Shown here: one piece after another, positions 1 through 8,728 of the stretch
Layout: each line of letters begins with the position of its first letter
Position numbering within the stretch: the first letter of the stretch is position 1
NCBI GenBank assembly: GCA_024399065.1
Contig: JAKSIB010000022.1
Coordinates: 1-56,271 of the forward strand
Reading direction: 5' to 3'
Length of the DNA: 56,271 bases
DNA from: Fibrobacter sp.
GTDB lineage: Bacteria > Fibrobacterota > Fibrobacteria > Fibrobacterales > Fibrobacteraceae
Translations under genes and position numbers: made by a program
The notes under the pieces: model-generated
Told to the model about the DNA's origin: nothing
Database searches by the model: none
The model's input: the letters and a program-made list of their open reading frames with translations, nothing else

Positions 1-14
1 CATAGGCTTTTTAG

Positions 15-39
15 AACCACCGGCCTAGCCGGTGGTTTT
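15..39 (+). terminator. Rho-independent terminator of an upstream gene
   Basis: A perfect 10-bp stem (15-24 with 28-37) closes a 3-base loop and runs into TTTT. It reads on the plus strand and would end a gene that lies outside the window. Confidence 0.7.
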
Positions 40-48
40 CATATACCC

Positions 49-86
49 AAAAAAGCCCGCAGCGTTGAACTGCGGGCTGTTTTTTC
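49..86 (-). terminator. Terminator of lysC
   Basis: An 8-bp stem (55-62 with 70-77) is flanked by A6 on the left and T-rich sequence on the right, so it can act in both directions. It lies 14 bases past the lysC stop codon and should end that transcript. Confidence 0.85.
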
Positions 87-99
87 ACGCTACTAAGAG

Positions 100-1419
100 T
101 TACTTAGTGAATGCGTCGTAGATGGCCTTGATGGCCTTGTTCATGTCGTCTTCATCCACACCGGTGATGATGTTGATCTGGGAAGAACCCTGGTCGATGA
201 TTCGGACGTTGACGCTGTTTTCTGCAAGGGCGGTGAAGAGCTTTGCTGCAACACCGATCTTGTTGGTCATGCCATGGCCAACGGTAGCGATAAGGCTGAT
301 GCCCTTGAAGATCTTGATGCGGTCCGGATGCATCTGCTGAGTGATGTCTTCCATGACCACGTGCTCAACGGCTTCCAGCTTCTTGGTATCCACAACGATG
401 CTCATGGAGTCGATGGCGCTGGGGCACAGTTCGTAGGAAAGGCCTTCGCCTTCGAGAACGGCCAGCACGCGGCGGCCGAAACCAACTTCCTTGTTCATCA
501 TGGACTTTTCGATGTAGATCATGGAGAAGCCCTTACGGCCGGCAACGCCGGTGATGGGAAGCTTGGTGGATTCCGGAGTGGGGCCAATGATGGTGCCGGC
601 GTCTTCGGGGCGGTTGGTGTTGCGGATATTGATAGGAATCTTCTTGGCGCGGCAAGGAGCGATGGATTCGTCGTGAAGGACGCTTGCACCGGAGTAGGCC
701 AGTTCGCGGATTTCGCGGTAGGACACGTATTCGATGGGCAGCGGATTTTCGACGATGCGGGGGTCAGCCATCAGCATGCCGGAAACGTCGGTCCAGTTTT
801 CGTAGGTTTCGGCGTCGATTGCGTTGGCGAGAATTGCGCCGGTAATGTCGGAGCCGCCGCGGCTGAAGGTCTTCAGTTCGCCACGGGTGTTGGAACCGTA
901 GAAGCCCGGAAGAACATAGAGCTTGTTCTCGTCGGAAAGGGCCTTGGCGATGGTTTCGTAGCTGGAAGGCAGAATGCGGTACTTTTCATCGAAGGTGATG
1001 ATGGGGAAAGTATCCACGAATTCGGCACCCAGGTACACGGACATGACGCGAGCGCTCAGGTATTCACCGCGGCTCACCAGGTAATCGGTGGTGATGGATT
1101 CAACGTCGTCGCGGAGCTGCTTTTCCAGGATGTCCAGGTCTTCGGCAACCTTGGGTTCGATACCCAGGTCGGAGCAAATTTCGAGATAGCGGTTACGGAT
1201 CAAGTTCCAGGGTTCGGAGAAATCCAGGTGCTTGGAAGCCAGATCATAGGTGCTGTAGAGGAGGTCGGTCAGCTTGGTTTCCTTGGGATTGCGCTTGCCC
1301 GGAGCAGAGACCACAACCACCTTGCGCTTTGCATCGGAGGAAACGATGTTCTTGATTTTACGGAACTGACCAGCGTCGGCAACAGAGCTGCCGCCGAACT
1401 TACATACGATTCTAGACAT
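100..1419 (-). CDS. lysC: Aspartate kinase
   Basis: Aspartate kinase phosphorylates L-aspartate in the first step of lysine, methionine and threonine synthesis. The 439-residue product opens with the kinase motif KFGGSSVAD, has FSRGGSDITGAILA for nucleotide and aspartate binding, and ends with a two-ACT-domain region of the kind used for feedback inhibition by amino acids. The start chosen is the ATG at 1419, preceded by AAAGGAAAACAC, which contains a good ribosome binding site. An in-frame GTG-initiated extension reaches 1554 but is Arg/Gly/Pro-rich and unlike the family. No homoserine dehydrogenase domain is fused, so it is monofunctional. The gene stands alone, divergent from the sigma-54 activator. 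Confidence 0.95.
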   Translation of the reverse strand: MSRIVCKFGGSSVADAGQFRKIKNIVSSDAKRKVVVVSAPGKRNPKETKLTDLLYSTYDLASKHLDFSEPWNLIRNRYLEICSDLGIEPKVAEDLDILEKQLRDDVESITTDYLVSRGEYLSARVMSVYLGAEFVDTFPIITFDEKYRILPSSYETIAKALSDENKLYVLPGFYGSNTRGELKTFSRGGSDITGAILANAIDAETYENWTDVSGMLMADPRIVENPLPIEYVSYREIRELAYSGASVLHDESIAPCRAKKIPINIRNTNRPEDAGTIIGPTPESTKLPITGVAGRKGFSMIYIEKSMMNKEVGFGRRVLAVLEGEGLSYELCPSAIDSMSIVVDTKKLEAVEHVVMEDITQQMHPDRIKIFKGISLIATVGHGMTNKIGVAAKLFTALAENSVNVRIIDQGSSQINIITGVDEDDMNKAIKAIYDAFTK

Positions 1420-1571
1420 GTGTTTTCCTTTGGGCTGCCGGCCCCTGGGTCCCAAGCCTCGCGCCCCGTTCGGAGCGACAAACCTTCGACTCGGACCTAC
1501 TTGCCTAAGCCAGCCTCTTGTGAACACCCTGAAGCGTCTCCATTCTACGTACACGAATGTAAAATCTTCAA
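1420..1571 (-). promoter_or_regulatory. lysC promoter and structured 5' leader
   Basis: On the minus strand a -35 box TTGAAG (1566-1571), an 18-bp spacer and a -10 box TAGAAT (1542-1547) predict a start near 1535 and a leader of about 115 nt. The leader is GC-rich and foldable: it contains the tetraloop hairpin CGCTCC-GAAC-GGGGCG, and a CAGCC next to the ribosome binding site could pair with an upstream GGCTG. This could be a regulatory leader; it does not show the lysine-riboswitch core that I would recognise. Confidence 0.5.
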
Positions 1572-1642
1572 GGCGGGCGTAAAATTAACAAAAAAGGGTG
1601 CTCATTTAAAGGGAAAAAAGCGTGTATAGGGCGGGAGGAACT

Positions 1643-2644
1643 ATGATAATCAAAGAGAACATGCTAAAAATTGCCGCAAATTCCGATATTTCCGTACTTT
1701 TGCAGGGAGAATCGGGCTGCGGAAAAGAGGTGGCGGCACGCTATATCCACGGCAGAAGCGCCAGGTCCAGGGGGCCTTTCGTGGCGGTGAACTGCGGTGC
1801 CATTGCATCCAACTTGGCGGAAAGTATTTTGGAGGGTGCGAGAAAAGGTGCCTATACGGGGGCGAACTCGGAGCAAGTTGGCGTGGTACGAGCATCCAGC
1901 GGAGGAACTTTGTTCCTTGATGAAATTGGGGAAATGCCTATGGAACAGCAGTGCAAACTTCTGCGAATTCTGCAGGAGCGTTCCGTAATGCCCTTAGGCG
2001 CAACAACGAATATTCCCGTGGACTTCAGGTTGATTTGCGCCACCAACCGCAATCTTCGTGATGAAGTGGCGGCCGGCCGCTTCCGTGAGGATCTCTACTT
2101 CAGGCTGAACGTGTTCCCCATAAAACTTCCCGCCTTAAGGGACCGCAGCGACTTCGAGAATATCGCCCAGGAACTTTGGGCGGAAGCCAACATGTCACCG
2201 TCCAATCCGTTACCCGGCTACAGGGCGCTCCCGCTCTCCCCCGCGGAACTGTACAAACTTAAAATCCAGCGCTGGCCCGGCAATGTTCGGCAATTGAAGA
2301 ACGTGCTGCAGCGTTATGCTCTGCTCAAGCCCTACAGCGCATCCCTTCAGGAAATTCTAGACGAGGAATTCGCGAGTCCAGATTCTGCAACCGCAAGATC
2401 TGCAGCACTGGAAAGCGCTGCCCTGCCGCGGCTGTACGACCCCACAAGGCAATACATTCCCACGCGTCAAAACAACACCGCTCCGCACCGAGAAATTATC
2501 CTGGCGGAACTTCACAAAAATAACTGGAATAAAAGTGCCACCGCCCTAAAGCTCGGAATCAGCCGCGGCAGCCTCGCCTATCAAATCCGCAAGCACGGAC
2601 TAGAACTTCAGACCCAAGGAGATGTAATGGTCACCAGCCTGTAA
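1643..2644 (+). CDS. Sigma-54-dependent transcriptional activator without a sensor domain
   Basis: The 333-residue protein is an AAA+ enhancer-binding protein that would open sigma-54 promoters. Visible motifs are Walker A GESGCGKE (residues 22-29), a sigma-54 contact loop GAYTGA in place of the usual GAFTGA (69-74), Walker B GGTLFLDEIGE, the sensor motif in ICATNRNL, an arginine-finger region FREDLYFRLNVFPI, WPGNVRQLKN, and a C-terminal FIS-type helix-turn-helix (NKSATALKLGISRGSLAYQI). It starts directly with the AAA+ domain, with no receiver, GAF or PAS domain, as in PspF. The ATG at 1643 follows GGGAGGAACT; a GTG at 1622 is also in frame. Its last 45 bases overlap the 3' end of the convergent outer-membrane gene. 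Confidence 0.88.
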   Translation: MIIKENMLKIAANSDISVLLQGESGCGKEVAARYIHGRSARSRGPFVAVNCGAIASNLAESILEGARKGAYTGANSEQVGVVRASSGGTLFLDEIGEMPMEQQCKLLRILQERSVMPLGATTNIPVDFRLICATNRNLRDEVAAGRFREDLYFRLNVFPIKLPALRDRSDFENIAQELWAEANMSPSNPLPGYRALPLSPAELYKLKIQRWPGNVRQLKNVLQRYALLKPYSASLQEILDEEFASPDSATARSAALESAALPRLYDPTRQYIPTRQNNTAPHREIILAELHKNNWNKSATALKLGISRGSLAYQIRKHGLELQTQGDVMVTSL

Positions 2645-3532
2645 TGCAGGCTTCGGACTATAACCATAATCAAACACGATCATGCTGAAGGCAATACCAA
2701 GACCACAGCTGAGTGCGTTTCGGGTATTCGGTCGAATAGCGTAACCCATACGGAAAGACAAAGTTTTCAAGTAATTGACTTCACCACCAAAGAGCCAGTA
2801 GGCATCAGTATCTGCACGACGGTATGCGTCGGCAGAAACATGGGCATTCCACTTTTCCGCAATGGGGAAGAAACCGGAGACGCCGGCCTGCAAAGCCATA
2901 GGTTCCGCCTCATCCTCGCCATCATAATCACCCATAAAACCAAAGTTTGTCAGGGAAGCGGCGAAAGCGAAATACTTGTTCACCTTGAAGGAGCCCGCGA
3001 TGTCACCCAGGAAGGCAAGGGCAGATTCATCATCGATGGTCTGCTGTGCCAAACGTACATTCGCACCCCAGTTGAAAACTTCACCTTGGCTTCCGAGGCC
3101 AGCCTGAATGCTCCAGGCAAAAGCACCATATTCGGTAGTCAAGTTGCCGTATTCGTCACGGCCTTCGATGTTATCGTAACCGATGAAATCAATAGATGCC
3201 GATGCGGCAACCTTGTAATTCGAAATGGCAAAGGGAATGCCGTAGTAGGCGGAAACAAAATTATCCGCGCGGTTTTCACCAAAGATCAACTGGCTAACAC
3301 CAAATTCCGCATTCTTGATGGTGCTCATAGCCAACGGATTACGGGAAGCTTCAGAAGCTCTCGCAGGGTCGGCAACACCGGCGCCGGAAAGTGCAGCGGA
3401 ACGGGCAGCAACAGGCATGGAAAGGAACTTCATGGTCACGCCACCAAGATCAACATTCCAATGTTCGCCAGCAAAAGCAGACGAAGCAAAGGAGCCAACA
3501 AACAGGGCGGATGTAAGAAGTTTCTTGATCAT
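2600..3532 (-). CDS. PorV/PorQ-family outer-membrane protein
   Basis: The 310-residue protein has a signal peptide (MIKKLLTSALFVGSFASSAFA) and then the family-type start GVTMKFLSMPVAARSAALSG, which resembles the UPF0164/PorV/PorQ group of FadL-like barrels. It ends in HYISLGLKF, with a C-terminal aromatic residue typical of outer-membrane barrels. PorV and PorQ act as shuttle or anchoring proteins in type IX secretion; that role here is inferred from the family. The start is the ATG at 3532; a TTG nine bases upstream is possible. No strong ribosome binding site is visible. Confidence 0.7.
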   Translation of the reverse strand: MIKKLLTSALFVGSFASSAFAGEHWNVDLGGVTMKFLSMPVAARSAALSGAGVADPARASEASRNPLAMSTIKNAEFGVSQLIFGENRADNFVSAYYGIPFAISNYKVAASASIDFIGYDNIEGRDEYGNLTTEYGAFAWSIQAGLGSQGEVFNWGANVRLAQQTIDDESALAFLGDIAGSFKVNKYFAFAASLTNFGFMGDYDGEDEAEPMALQAGVSGFFPIAEKWNAHVSADAYRRADTDAYWLFGGEVNYLKTLSFRMGYAIRPNTRNALSCGLGIAFSMIVFDYGYSPKPALQAGDHYISLGLKF

Positions 3533-3590
3533 GCTATCCAAAATACAAAAAATTTAAACCTATGGTGATGCCGGCAGCGGAACACCAACG

Positions 3591-5126
3591 CTATTTACGC
3601 CAACCTTCCATGACCTTGAGGCAGTCAGCCAGCAATTCTGCGGAACGTTCCTTGCCTTCGGTTTCCACGTAGCAGCGGAATTCCGGAGCATTGCCACTGG
3701 GGCGCAGGTGAACGATATCGCCGGAATCAAATTCCATGCGGTAGCCGTCCACTTCATTCAGGCCCACCATCTTTCCGTGGAAAATGGGAGCAGGACCATC
3801 CTTGGGCTTGAACTTGCTAGGCTTTGCAGCAAACTTGCCGAACAACTTTTCACCAAGTTTCTGTTCGCGGATTTCAGCAAGCTTTGCCTTGGAAATTTCG
3901 GTGGGGAATTCCTTGAGACGGTCGCTCACAGTAAAGCGCTTGGGCAACTTGCGGAGCAAATCCACAACGCACATCTTCTGTTCACGGACCATGACCATCA
4001 CGGCAATCATGGGGAGCAAAGCATCACGGGTAGGCAAGGCCTTCAAGGTACGAGCCACACCATCGTAAGCGACGCGAGTCAAGTCCGTCTGCAGCAAGAA
4101 ACCACCGTTAGCTTCGTAACCGGCGACGGAACAATCTGCGGAACCAGCATCAACCAAGCTTTCCATGCCGGCGATTACATAAGGTGAACCGATGCGGGTG
4201 CGGCAAATCTTTTCGAAGCTGTTGCACTTTTCAAGAGAGGTATTGCAGCTCACCGGAGTAGCAATGCGCTTGATGCCGAGAGCCTGGGAAGCGAGAATGC
4301 CCAGCACATCACCGCGAAGCCACATGCCCACGTCGTCAGCCAAAAGCGGACGGTCGGAGTCGCCATCGGTACTAAACACAGCGTCCACATAATCCTTGTG
4401 GGTAAATTCGCGAGCCAGTTCTTCATCTTCGGGGCGGATAGCTTCGGTATCCACCGGAACAAAAACGTCGCTGCGGCCAAAGGGCTTTACGCAGGCGCCA
4501 AGACTTTCAAGAACACGGACAACAATGTCGCGACCTACGGCAGAGTGCTGATACACACCGATGGTAAGACCCTGGAGAGCCTTTTCACCAAAGAATGCGG
4601 GATAGCGCTTGCAGTAGTTTTCTTCAGCCTCGGTTTCAACAGCGGGAAGTTCAGGAGCAGCGACGAGCATGCCGTCGGCACCGAACATAGATTCATCGAA
4701 ATCCACAGACTGGGAAACGATGCCCTGTTCGTCAGCCTTGGTAATTTCACCGTTCGGGTGATTGAACTTGATGCCATTACGGTCAGCCGGAATATGAGAA
4801 CCGGTCACCATGATGGTAGGCAAATGCTTATCCAAGCCATAAAGGGCAATTGCCGGAGAAGGAATACGTCCGCAGTAAGTAACCTTCCAGCCAGCATCCT
4901 GACCAGCCTTCACCAGAGCCTGCAAAATGCGACCAGTACTAGGGCGAAGGTCGCCAGCAATAGCAATTTCCTTTTCGCACTTGTAGGAAACTTCGCAGTA
5001 CTTGATAAAGGAACGTGCGTAAACGTAGCACACGCGATCAGTCATGGCACTTACGAGACCGCGGGCACCGCTGGTACCGAAAGCTACGCCGGACTGTTTC
5101 ATTACATCTTGCATTGCAACGGACAT
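3591..5126 (-). CDS. Phosphoglucomutase/phosphomannomutase family protein
   Basis: This cytoplasmic enzyme of the alpha-D-phosphohexomutase family moves phosphate between C1 and C6 of a hexose. The 511-residue sequence has the N-terminal signature FGTSGARG (16-23), the phosphoserine loop TGSHIPADRNG with the catalytic Ser at about 110, the metal loop STDGDSDRP, the sugar-binding GYEANGG and the phosphate-binding RPSGNAPEFRCYVE. The loop is TGSHIP rather than TASHNP, a variant seen in many bacterial phosphomannomutases, so the exact hexose cannot be settled. The ATG at 5126 follows AGAGAGGTTTTT; an upstream in-frame ATG at 5177 lacks this. It stands alone downstream of the GH5 remnant. Confidence 0.88.
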   Translation of the reverse strand: MSVAMQDVMKQSGVAFGTSGARGLVSAMTDRVCYVYARSFIKYCEVSYKCEKEIAIAGDLRPSTGRILQALVKAGQDAGWKVTYCGRIPSPAIALYGLDKHLPTIMVTGSHIPADRNGIKFNHPNGEITKADEQGIVSQSVDFDESMFGADGMLVAAPELPAVETEAEENYCKRYPAFFGEKALQGLTIGVYQHSAVGRDIVVRVLESLGACVKPFGRSDVFVPVDTEAIRPEDEELAREFTHKDYVDAVFSTDGDSDRPLLADDVGMWLRGDVLGILASQALGIKRIATPVSCNTSLEKCNSFEKICRTRIGSPYVIAGMESLVDAGSADCSVAGYEANGGFLLQTDLTRVAYDGVARTLKALPTRDALLPMIAVMVMVREQKMCVVDLLRKLPKRFTVSDRLKEFPTEISKAKLAEIREQKLGEKLFGKFAAKPSKFKPKDGPAPIFHGKMVGLNEVDGYRMEFDSGDIVHLRPSGNAPEFRCYVETEGKERSAELLADCLKVMEGWRK

Positions 5127-5193
5127 AAAAACCTCTCTAAAATGCTTCGGGTCAAGCAAACACAAAACCCGAGCCAAAATTACATCAACAAAA

Positions 5194-5232
5194 TAAAAAA
5201 AGAACGAGGTTCACACATACCCCGTTCTTCAT
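5194..5232 (-). terminator. Terminator of the GH5 remnant
   Basis: On the minus strand a stem AAGAACG/CGTTCTT, extended by GG/CC with one bulge, runs into T7. It follows the stop codon of the GH5 remnant, so the dead gene has kept its own terminator. Confidence 0.7.
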
Positions 5233-5252
5233 TCAAAGCACCATTATTTTAC

Positions 5253-5507
5253 TTAGTAGCGCACTTCGTCAACCCAAGTCTGCCATTTATTATTGGCGGC
5301 AACACCGGGAGTGCCCTTGCCATCTGCGTTGCCAGTTCCCCATTCCGTAATAAATACAGAGTAGCCGGCCTTCATAGCTTCTTCCACATTCTTGCCTTCC
5401 TTATCGGCAGCATGGGTATTGGCGTAATAATGGAAAGTGTAGGCAACATTGGGATCGTCAATGGGAGCCTTAACCTCAAAATATTCAATTTCAAAACTAT
5501 TCCTTTT
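5253..5507 (-). pseudogene. Remnant of a GH5 endoglucanase (C-terminal part)
   Basis: An open frame of about 84 codons lacks any upstream start codon; a stop lies at 5508-5510. It encodes NVAYTFHYYANTHAADKEGK, then EEAMKAGYSVFITEWGTGNA, then a tryptophan-rich end WQTWVDEVRY. The HYY segment and the TEWGT strand match the C-terminal half of glycoside hydrolase family 5 cellulases, where the Glu of TEWG is the catalytic nucleophile. The acid/base Glu and the first half of the barrel are missing. Codon use still looks coding, so the deletion is probably recent. A functional short protein is unlikely. Confidence 0.72.
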
Positions 5508-5615
5508 TTAAAACAACATTTCAAAGCCGCCAGCACTTTTTTTACACAAGAAAAACCGCTATTATCAAAAGATTTTTTTTCATATTCTTGTTTCTTTATA
5601 TAAGTTTATAATGCT

Positions 5616-7223
5616 ATGAATTTGAAAACAAAGTTTATCGTCCTTACTGCAGGTCTCGCCGCATTTGCCCAGGCCCAAGACCCCCAAACCGCAAATACAG
5701 CTCCCGTAGACACGGCAACTGTTTCCGCAGTACCGGCAGAAACCGCGGTTGCCGATTCCGCAGCCACTGCAACTACCGAAGCAGTAGCAACTGCCGACAC
5801 TGTAGCAACCGCCGAACAGTCTTCCACAGAAATCGCTCAGCCGACCGATGCTGCAACAGACTCTACTACAACCGCAGAACCAGTCGTTCCTATTCCGCTT
5901 CCTGAACCGGCACCCGATAGTGCCGTCGCAAATGCAGAAGTTGTTAACGACTCCACAGCAAGCGCACCCGTAGCAACCGACTCTCTGGCACAAGGCACAG
6001 TCGCCACAGATTCTGCCGCTGTCGACACCTTGGCAAAAACAGACGCCTCCATCAAGGATTCCATCATTTCGGCAAACGTAAACGAATCCATTTCCGACGA
6101 CTCCCTTGCCAAGCTTCTTGCAGTCCATAAGGATTTAAACGTCCTTCACGGTAACGCCTACAACATTGTGGGCAACGAAGCCGCCGCCTCCACAATCGGT
6201 GGCGATCTTGCAATGCCTCATAAAATGCTGGGCCACAGACTGGGATACTTCGAACCGATCAATGGCTATGGTGTAGCCTCTTTCGGAAGCGACTCCCGCA
6301 CCTACTTCCTTGCCTTTGACAACAGCAACGACCTCGGCCTTGTTTCTGCCGGCGCAGCCTTTGGCAAAATAGGTGGTGCCTTAAGATTTGCAGTCGGCAA
6401 GAATTGGAGCACAACCAATGTCGATATAACCAACACCGAAGAAAAACTTAATGAAACATCCTCCGGAACCCTTTTTGGCGGTGTCGTTTCTGCAAACCTT
6501 CTCGGTTTCGACATGGGCTTGGACTTGCAATTCTCCAACCCGAGCGACCAGTTCTACGCAAGTAACGCCTTGGCCAAAGTAGACGTCAGCGTCTGGGATT
6601 TCGAAGGCAAGTTTACCCTTGCAAACTCCAACAACAGCAGATTTGCATGGGCATTTAACCTGTCCTTCCTGAGACACCAGCAAAAGACATCCACCACGCA
6701 GGTCAGCTACTTCGTGGGTGCCGATGGCAAGATTTATAAGTCTACCATCAGGACCGTCGAAACAGACACCAGTTCCTGCGTCGCCGTGGTTCCTGAATTC
6801 AACTTCGGCAGCACCGTTCTTGAATCAGAAAAGTCCCGACTCTATGTCGGCTTGAATACCGCCGTGCCTATGGTAGCCTACGACAGAATTTTAGGTGTGG
6901 TCAGCCGTCATAACGAATACGGTGTGGAACTCGCACCCAACATTCTCGGTGAAGTCGTTCTCGGTAAGTACGTCATGGCCTTCGGTAGCGCAAGCTACCA
7001 GTGGAACGCCGTAGAAATTTCCGACGCATACAAGGTCAATGCCGGCACCAAGAAATACAGCACAAAGTCTGGTACCACCACTGCAAATCTCGGTATGAGA
7101 CTTCACACCGACTACGCAGCCCTCGAAATGGTTTTCACAAATCAGTTCGTGAAGAATCCGTTTAGCTCTTTCAGCAACTCGGATGAAATCGGATTCTCCA
7201 TCGGCGCTTTCATTAACTTCTAA
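5616..7223 (+). CDS. Secreted or outer-membrane protein with a low-complexity Ala/Thr/Val region
   Basis: I do not recognise a named family. Residues 1-20 form a signal peptide ending AAFAQAQ. Residues of about 22-165 are a low-complexity stretch rich in Ala, Thr, Val, Asp and Ser with recurring ATDS-like units, probably a disordered linker in the periplasm. From about 175 to 535 the protein alternates short hydrophobic and polar strands and ends FSIGAFINF, consistent with a beta-barrel in the outer membrane. The start is the ATG at 5616; no ribosome binding site is visible and AT-rich promoter-like sequence lies just upstream. The stop overlaps the convergent ThiN gene by 4 bases. Confidence 0.7.
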   Translation: MNLKTKFIVLTAGLAAFAQAQDPQTANTAPVDTATVSAVPAETAVADSAATATTEAVATADTVATAEQSSTEIAQPTDAATDSTTTAEPVVPIPLPEPAPDSAVANAEVVNDSTASAPVATDSLAQGTVATDSAAVDTLAKTDASIKDSIISANVNESISDDSLAKLLAVHKDLNVLHGNAYNIVGNEAAASTIGGDLAMPHKMLGHRLGYFEPINGYGVASFGSDSRTYFLAFDNSNDLGLVSAGAAFGKIGGALRFAVGKNWSTTNVDITNTEEKLNETSSGTLFGGVVSANLLGFDMGLDLQFSNPSDQFYASNALAKVDVSVWDFEGKFTLANSNNSRFAWAFNLSFLRHQQKTSTTQVSYFVGADGKIYKSTIRTVETDTSSCVAVVPEFNFGSTVLESEKSRLYVGLNTAVPMVAYDRILGVVSRHNEYGVELAPNILGEVVLGKYVMAFGSASYQWNAVEISDAYKVNAGTKKYSTKSGTTTANLGMRLHTDYAALEMVFTNQFVKNPFSSFSNSDEIGFSIGAFINF

Positions 7224-7759
7224 ACCATAGAATTTAATGCAAGAACCTTGTCTGCAAAATCCTCAAGATCTGCAGACACCACAAGAATCAATTTTTCCAG
7301 ATTGATTCTATCGGGAATGGTAATCACATCAGGGAGGTCGTCGCATTCAGCGATGACCTTTTCTAAATCCACAAAGTAGTCGTTCCCAAGCTGCCAATAG
7401 CCGGGAGGCGTGGGCATGTCAACCATGACAAAGTCAAGTTCCCTACAAGCGGCTAAAATCTTTTCACTACTGCGGAGGTTGGCAACGCACTGGGCCTGAG
7501 GAAACTTCTTGCGAATAGCGAGAAGCGTTTGTGCCATGTAGACACTACCTCCCATCTTGGGTTCACGAACATAGCAACAGTCATTTTCCACACGTCGAAT
7601 TCGACCAGGGATATCGCAAACTTCCACCGCAGAGTTCCCGTCCACAGTATAGCCGATGTTCATCCCAATTTCAGGAAGAACCTTGTAAATGTTTGCGGAC
7701 ACAAAACGGTCGGCGCAAGCTTTCAAATTTTCGCAGAGGAATTTTTCTTGTTCGTTCAC
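7220..7759 (-). CDS. ThiN-like (thiamine-phosphate synthase domain) protein
   Basis: The 179-residue protein matches the pattern of the ThiN domain: LPEIGMNIGYTVDG, a VCDIPGRIRRVE segment, a glycine-containing MGGSVYMAQTLLAIRK helix, CVANLRSSEKILAACRELDF, and the C-terminal PDVITIPDRINLEKLILVVS. ThiN makes thiamine phosphate in archaea and some bacteria, usually fused to ThiD, and it also occurs as a ligand-sensing domain. Here it is free-standing with no thiamine gene beside it, so a sensing or alternative role is as likely as synthesis. It starts with GTG at 7759, only 32 bases from the divergent patatin gene. Confidence 0.65.
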   Translation of the reverse strand: MNEQEKFLCENLKACADRFVSANIYKVLPEIGMNIGYTVDGNSAVEVCDIPGRIRRVENDCCYVREPKMGGSVYMAQTLLAIRKKFPQAQCVANLRSSEKILAACRELDFVMVDMPTPPGYWQLGNDYFVDLEKVIAECDDLPDVITIPDRINLEKLILVVSADLEDFADKVLALNSMV

Positions 7760-7791
7760 AGAACTTAATTTAAAAATTTAGATTTAAAGCG

Positions 7792-8661
7792 ATGTTCAAG
7801 TTTTTTGTAAAAGATGTAGCTCTGGTTCTTGAAGGCGGCGGAATGCGCGGAGCCTATTCTGCAGGCGTTCTTGACGCCCTTTACGATGAAGGCATAAAGT
7901 TTGGCGGTTATGCCGGAACTTCTGCAGGAGCAACGCATCTCTGCAATTACCTTTCTGAACAACGTGATAGGAATTTCCGTCTGGATACCATCTATTCCCA
8001 GGACAAACGCTACATGAGTCTTGGTAACTGGCTACGCACCGGAAACTATTTCGACCTGAAATTCTGCTACCATACCGTTCCCGAAAAACTCGATCCATTC
8101 GATTACGAGACCTTCGCAAGGAACGCTGCAGAAACCCCTTTCTACGCCGCAGCAAGCAATGTGGAAACCGGAGGATCGGAACATTTTATCGTCCACGATT
8201 TACGCACCGACATGGATGCCATCCGCAGTTCATCTTCGCTACCGCTCATGAGCAGCATCGTCCATTACCAAGGCAAAAAAATGATGGACGGTAACGTTGC
8301 CGATAGCATCCCCTTTGAATTCATGGACAGCATCGGGTACAAAAAGCAAGTCGTCATCACCGCCCGTCACAAAGGCTATAAGAAAGAAGCTAATTCCCTG
8401 TTGCCGATTTACAAGCTGGTATACCGCAAGTATCCCAAGTTCGTAGAAGCCGTTGGTGACCGCCACATTCGTTACAACAAGTGCCTCGCCACCCTCGCCG
8501 ACTGGGAAAAGCAGGGAAAATCATTCGTATTCCGCCCCAGCGTGAATATGAAAATCGGCCGCGTCGAAAAGGACGCCGCAAAGATTACCGCCCTCTACGC
8601 CTTAGGCTTCAAGGACGCCCGCGAAAACATGGACGCCCTCAAGAAATTCCTGGGCATCTAA
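7792..8661 (+). CDS. Patatin-like phospholipase
   Basis: The 289-residue protein is a patatin-family serine lipase that would hydrolyse acyl esters of membrane lipids. It has the oxyanion-hole motif EGGGMRG (14-20), the nucleophile elbow GTSAG (Ser44) and the catalytic Asp in MMDGN (Asp166; the usual DG[GA] is DGN here). The arrangement and length resemble the YjjU-type bacterial subgroup, with a C-terminal extension after the catalytic domain. No signal peptide or membrane segment is seen, so it is probably cytoplasmic. The ATG at 7792 lacks a clear ribosome binding site. Confidence 0.85.
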   Translation: MFKFFVKDVALVLEGGGMRGAYSAGVLDALYDEGIKFGGYAGTSAGATHLCNYLSEQRDRNFRLDTIYSQDKRYMSLGNWLRTGNYFDLKFCYHTVPEKLDPFDYETFARNAAETPFYAAASNVETGGSEHFIVHDLRTDMDAIRSSSSLPLMSSIVHYQGKKMMDGNVADSIPFEFMDSIGYKKQVVITARHKGYKKEANSLLPIYKLVYRKYPKFVEAVGDRHIRYNKCLATLADWEKQGKSFVFRPSVNMKIGRVEKDAAKITALYALGFKDARENMDALKKFLGI

Positions 8662-8728
8662 TTTCGCACCGACTTGTTTTCGTACAAATCTAAAACGCGG
8701 CGTCCACAATATTTCTACATTTCAAAAT

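Noticed and set aside
1420-1535. Lysine riboswitch upstream of lysC
   Set aside because: The leader is too short and the conserved lysine-riboswitch core was not recognised.
274-1629. 451-codon plus-strand frame across lysC
   Set aside because: It is antisense to a clear aspartate kinase and its translation shows no family motif; it is a by-product of codon use.
5607-5612. TATAAT as the -10 box of the gene at 5616
   Set aside because: It would start transcription inside the coding sequence; TATATA ten bases upstream is a better choice.
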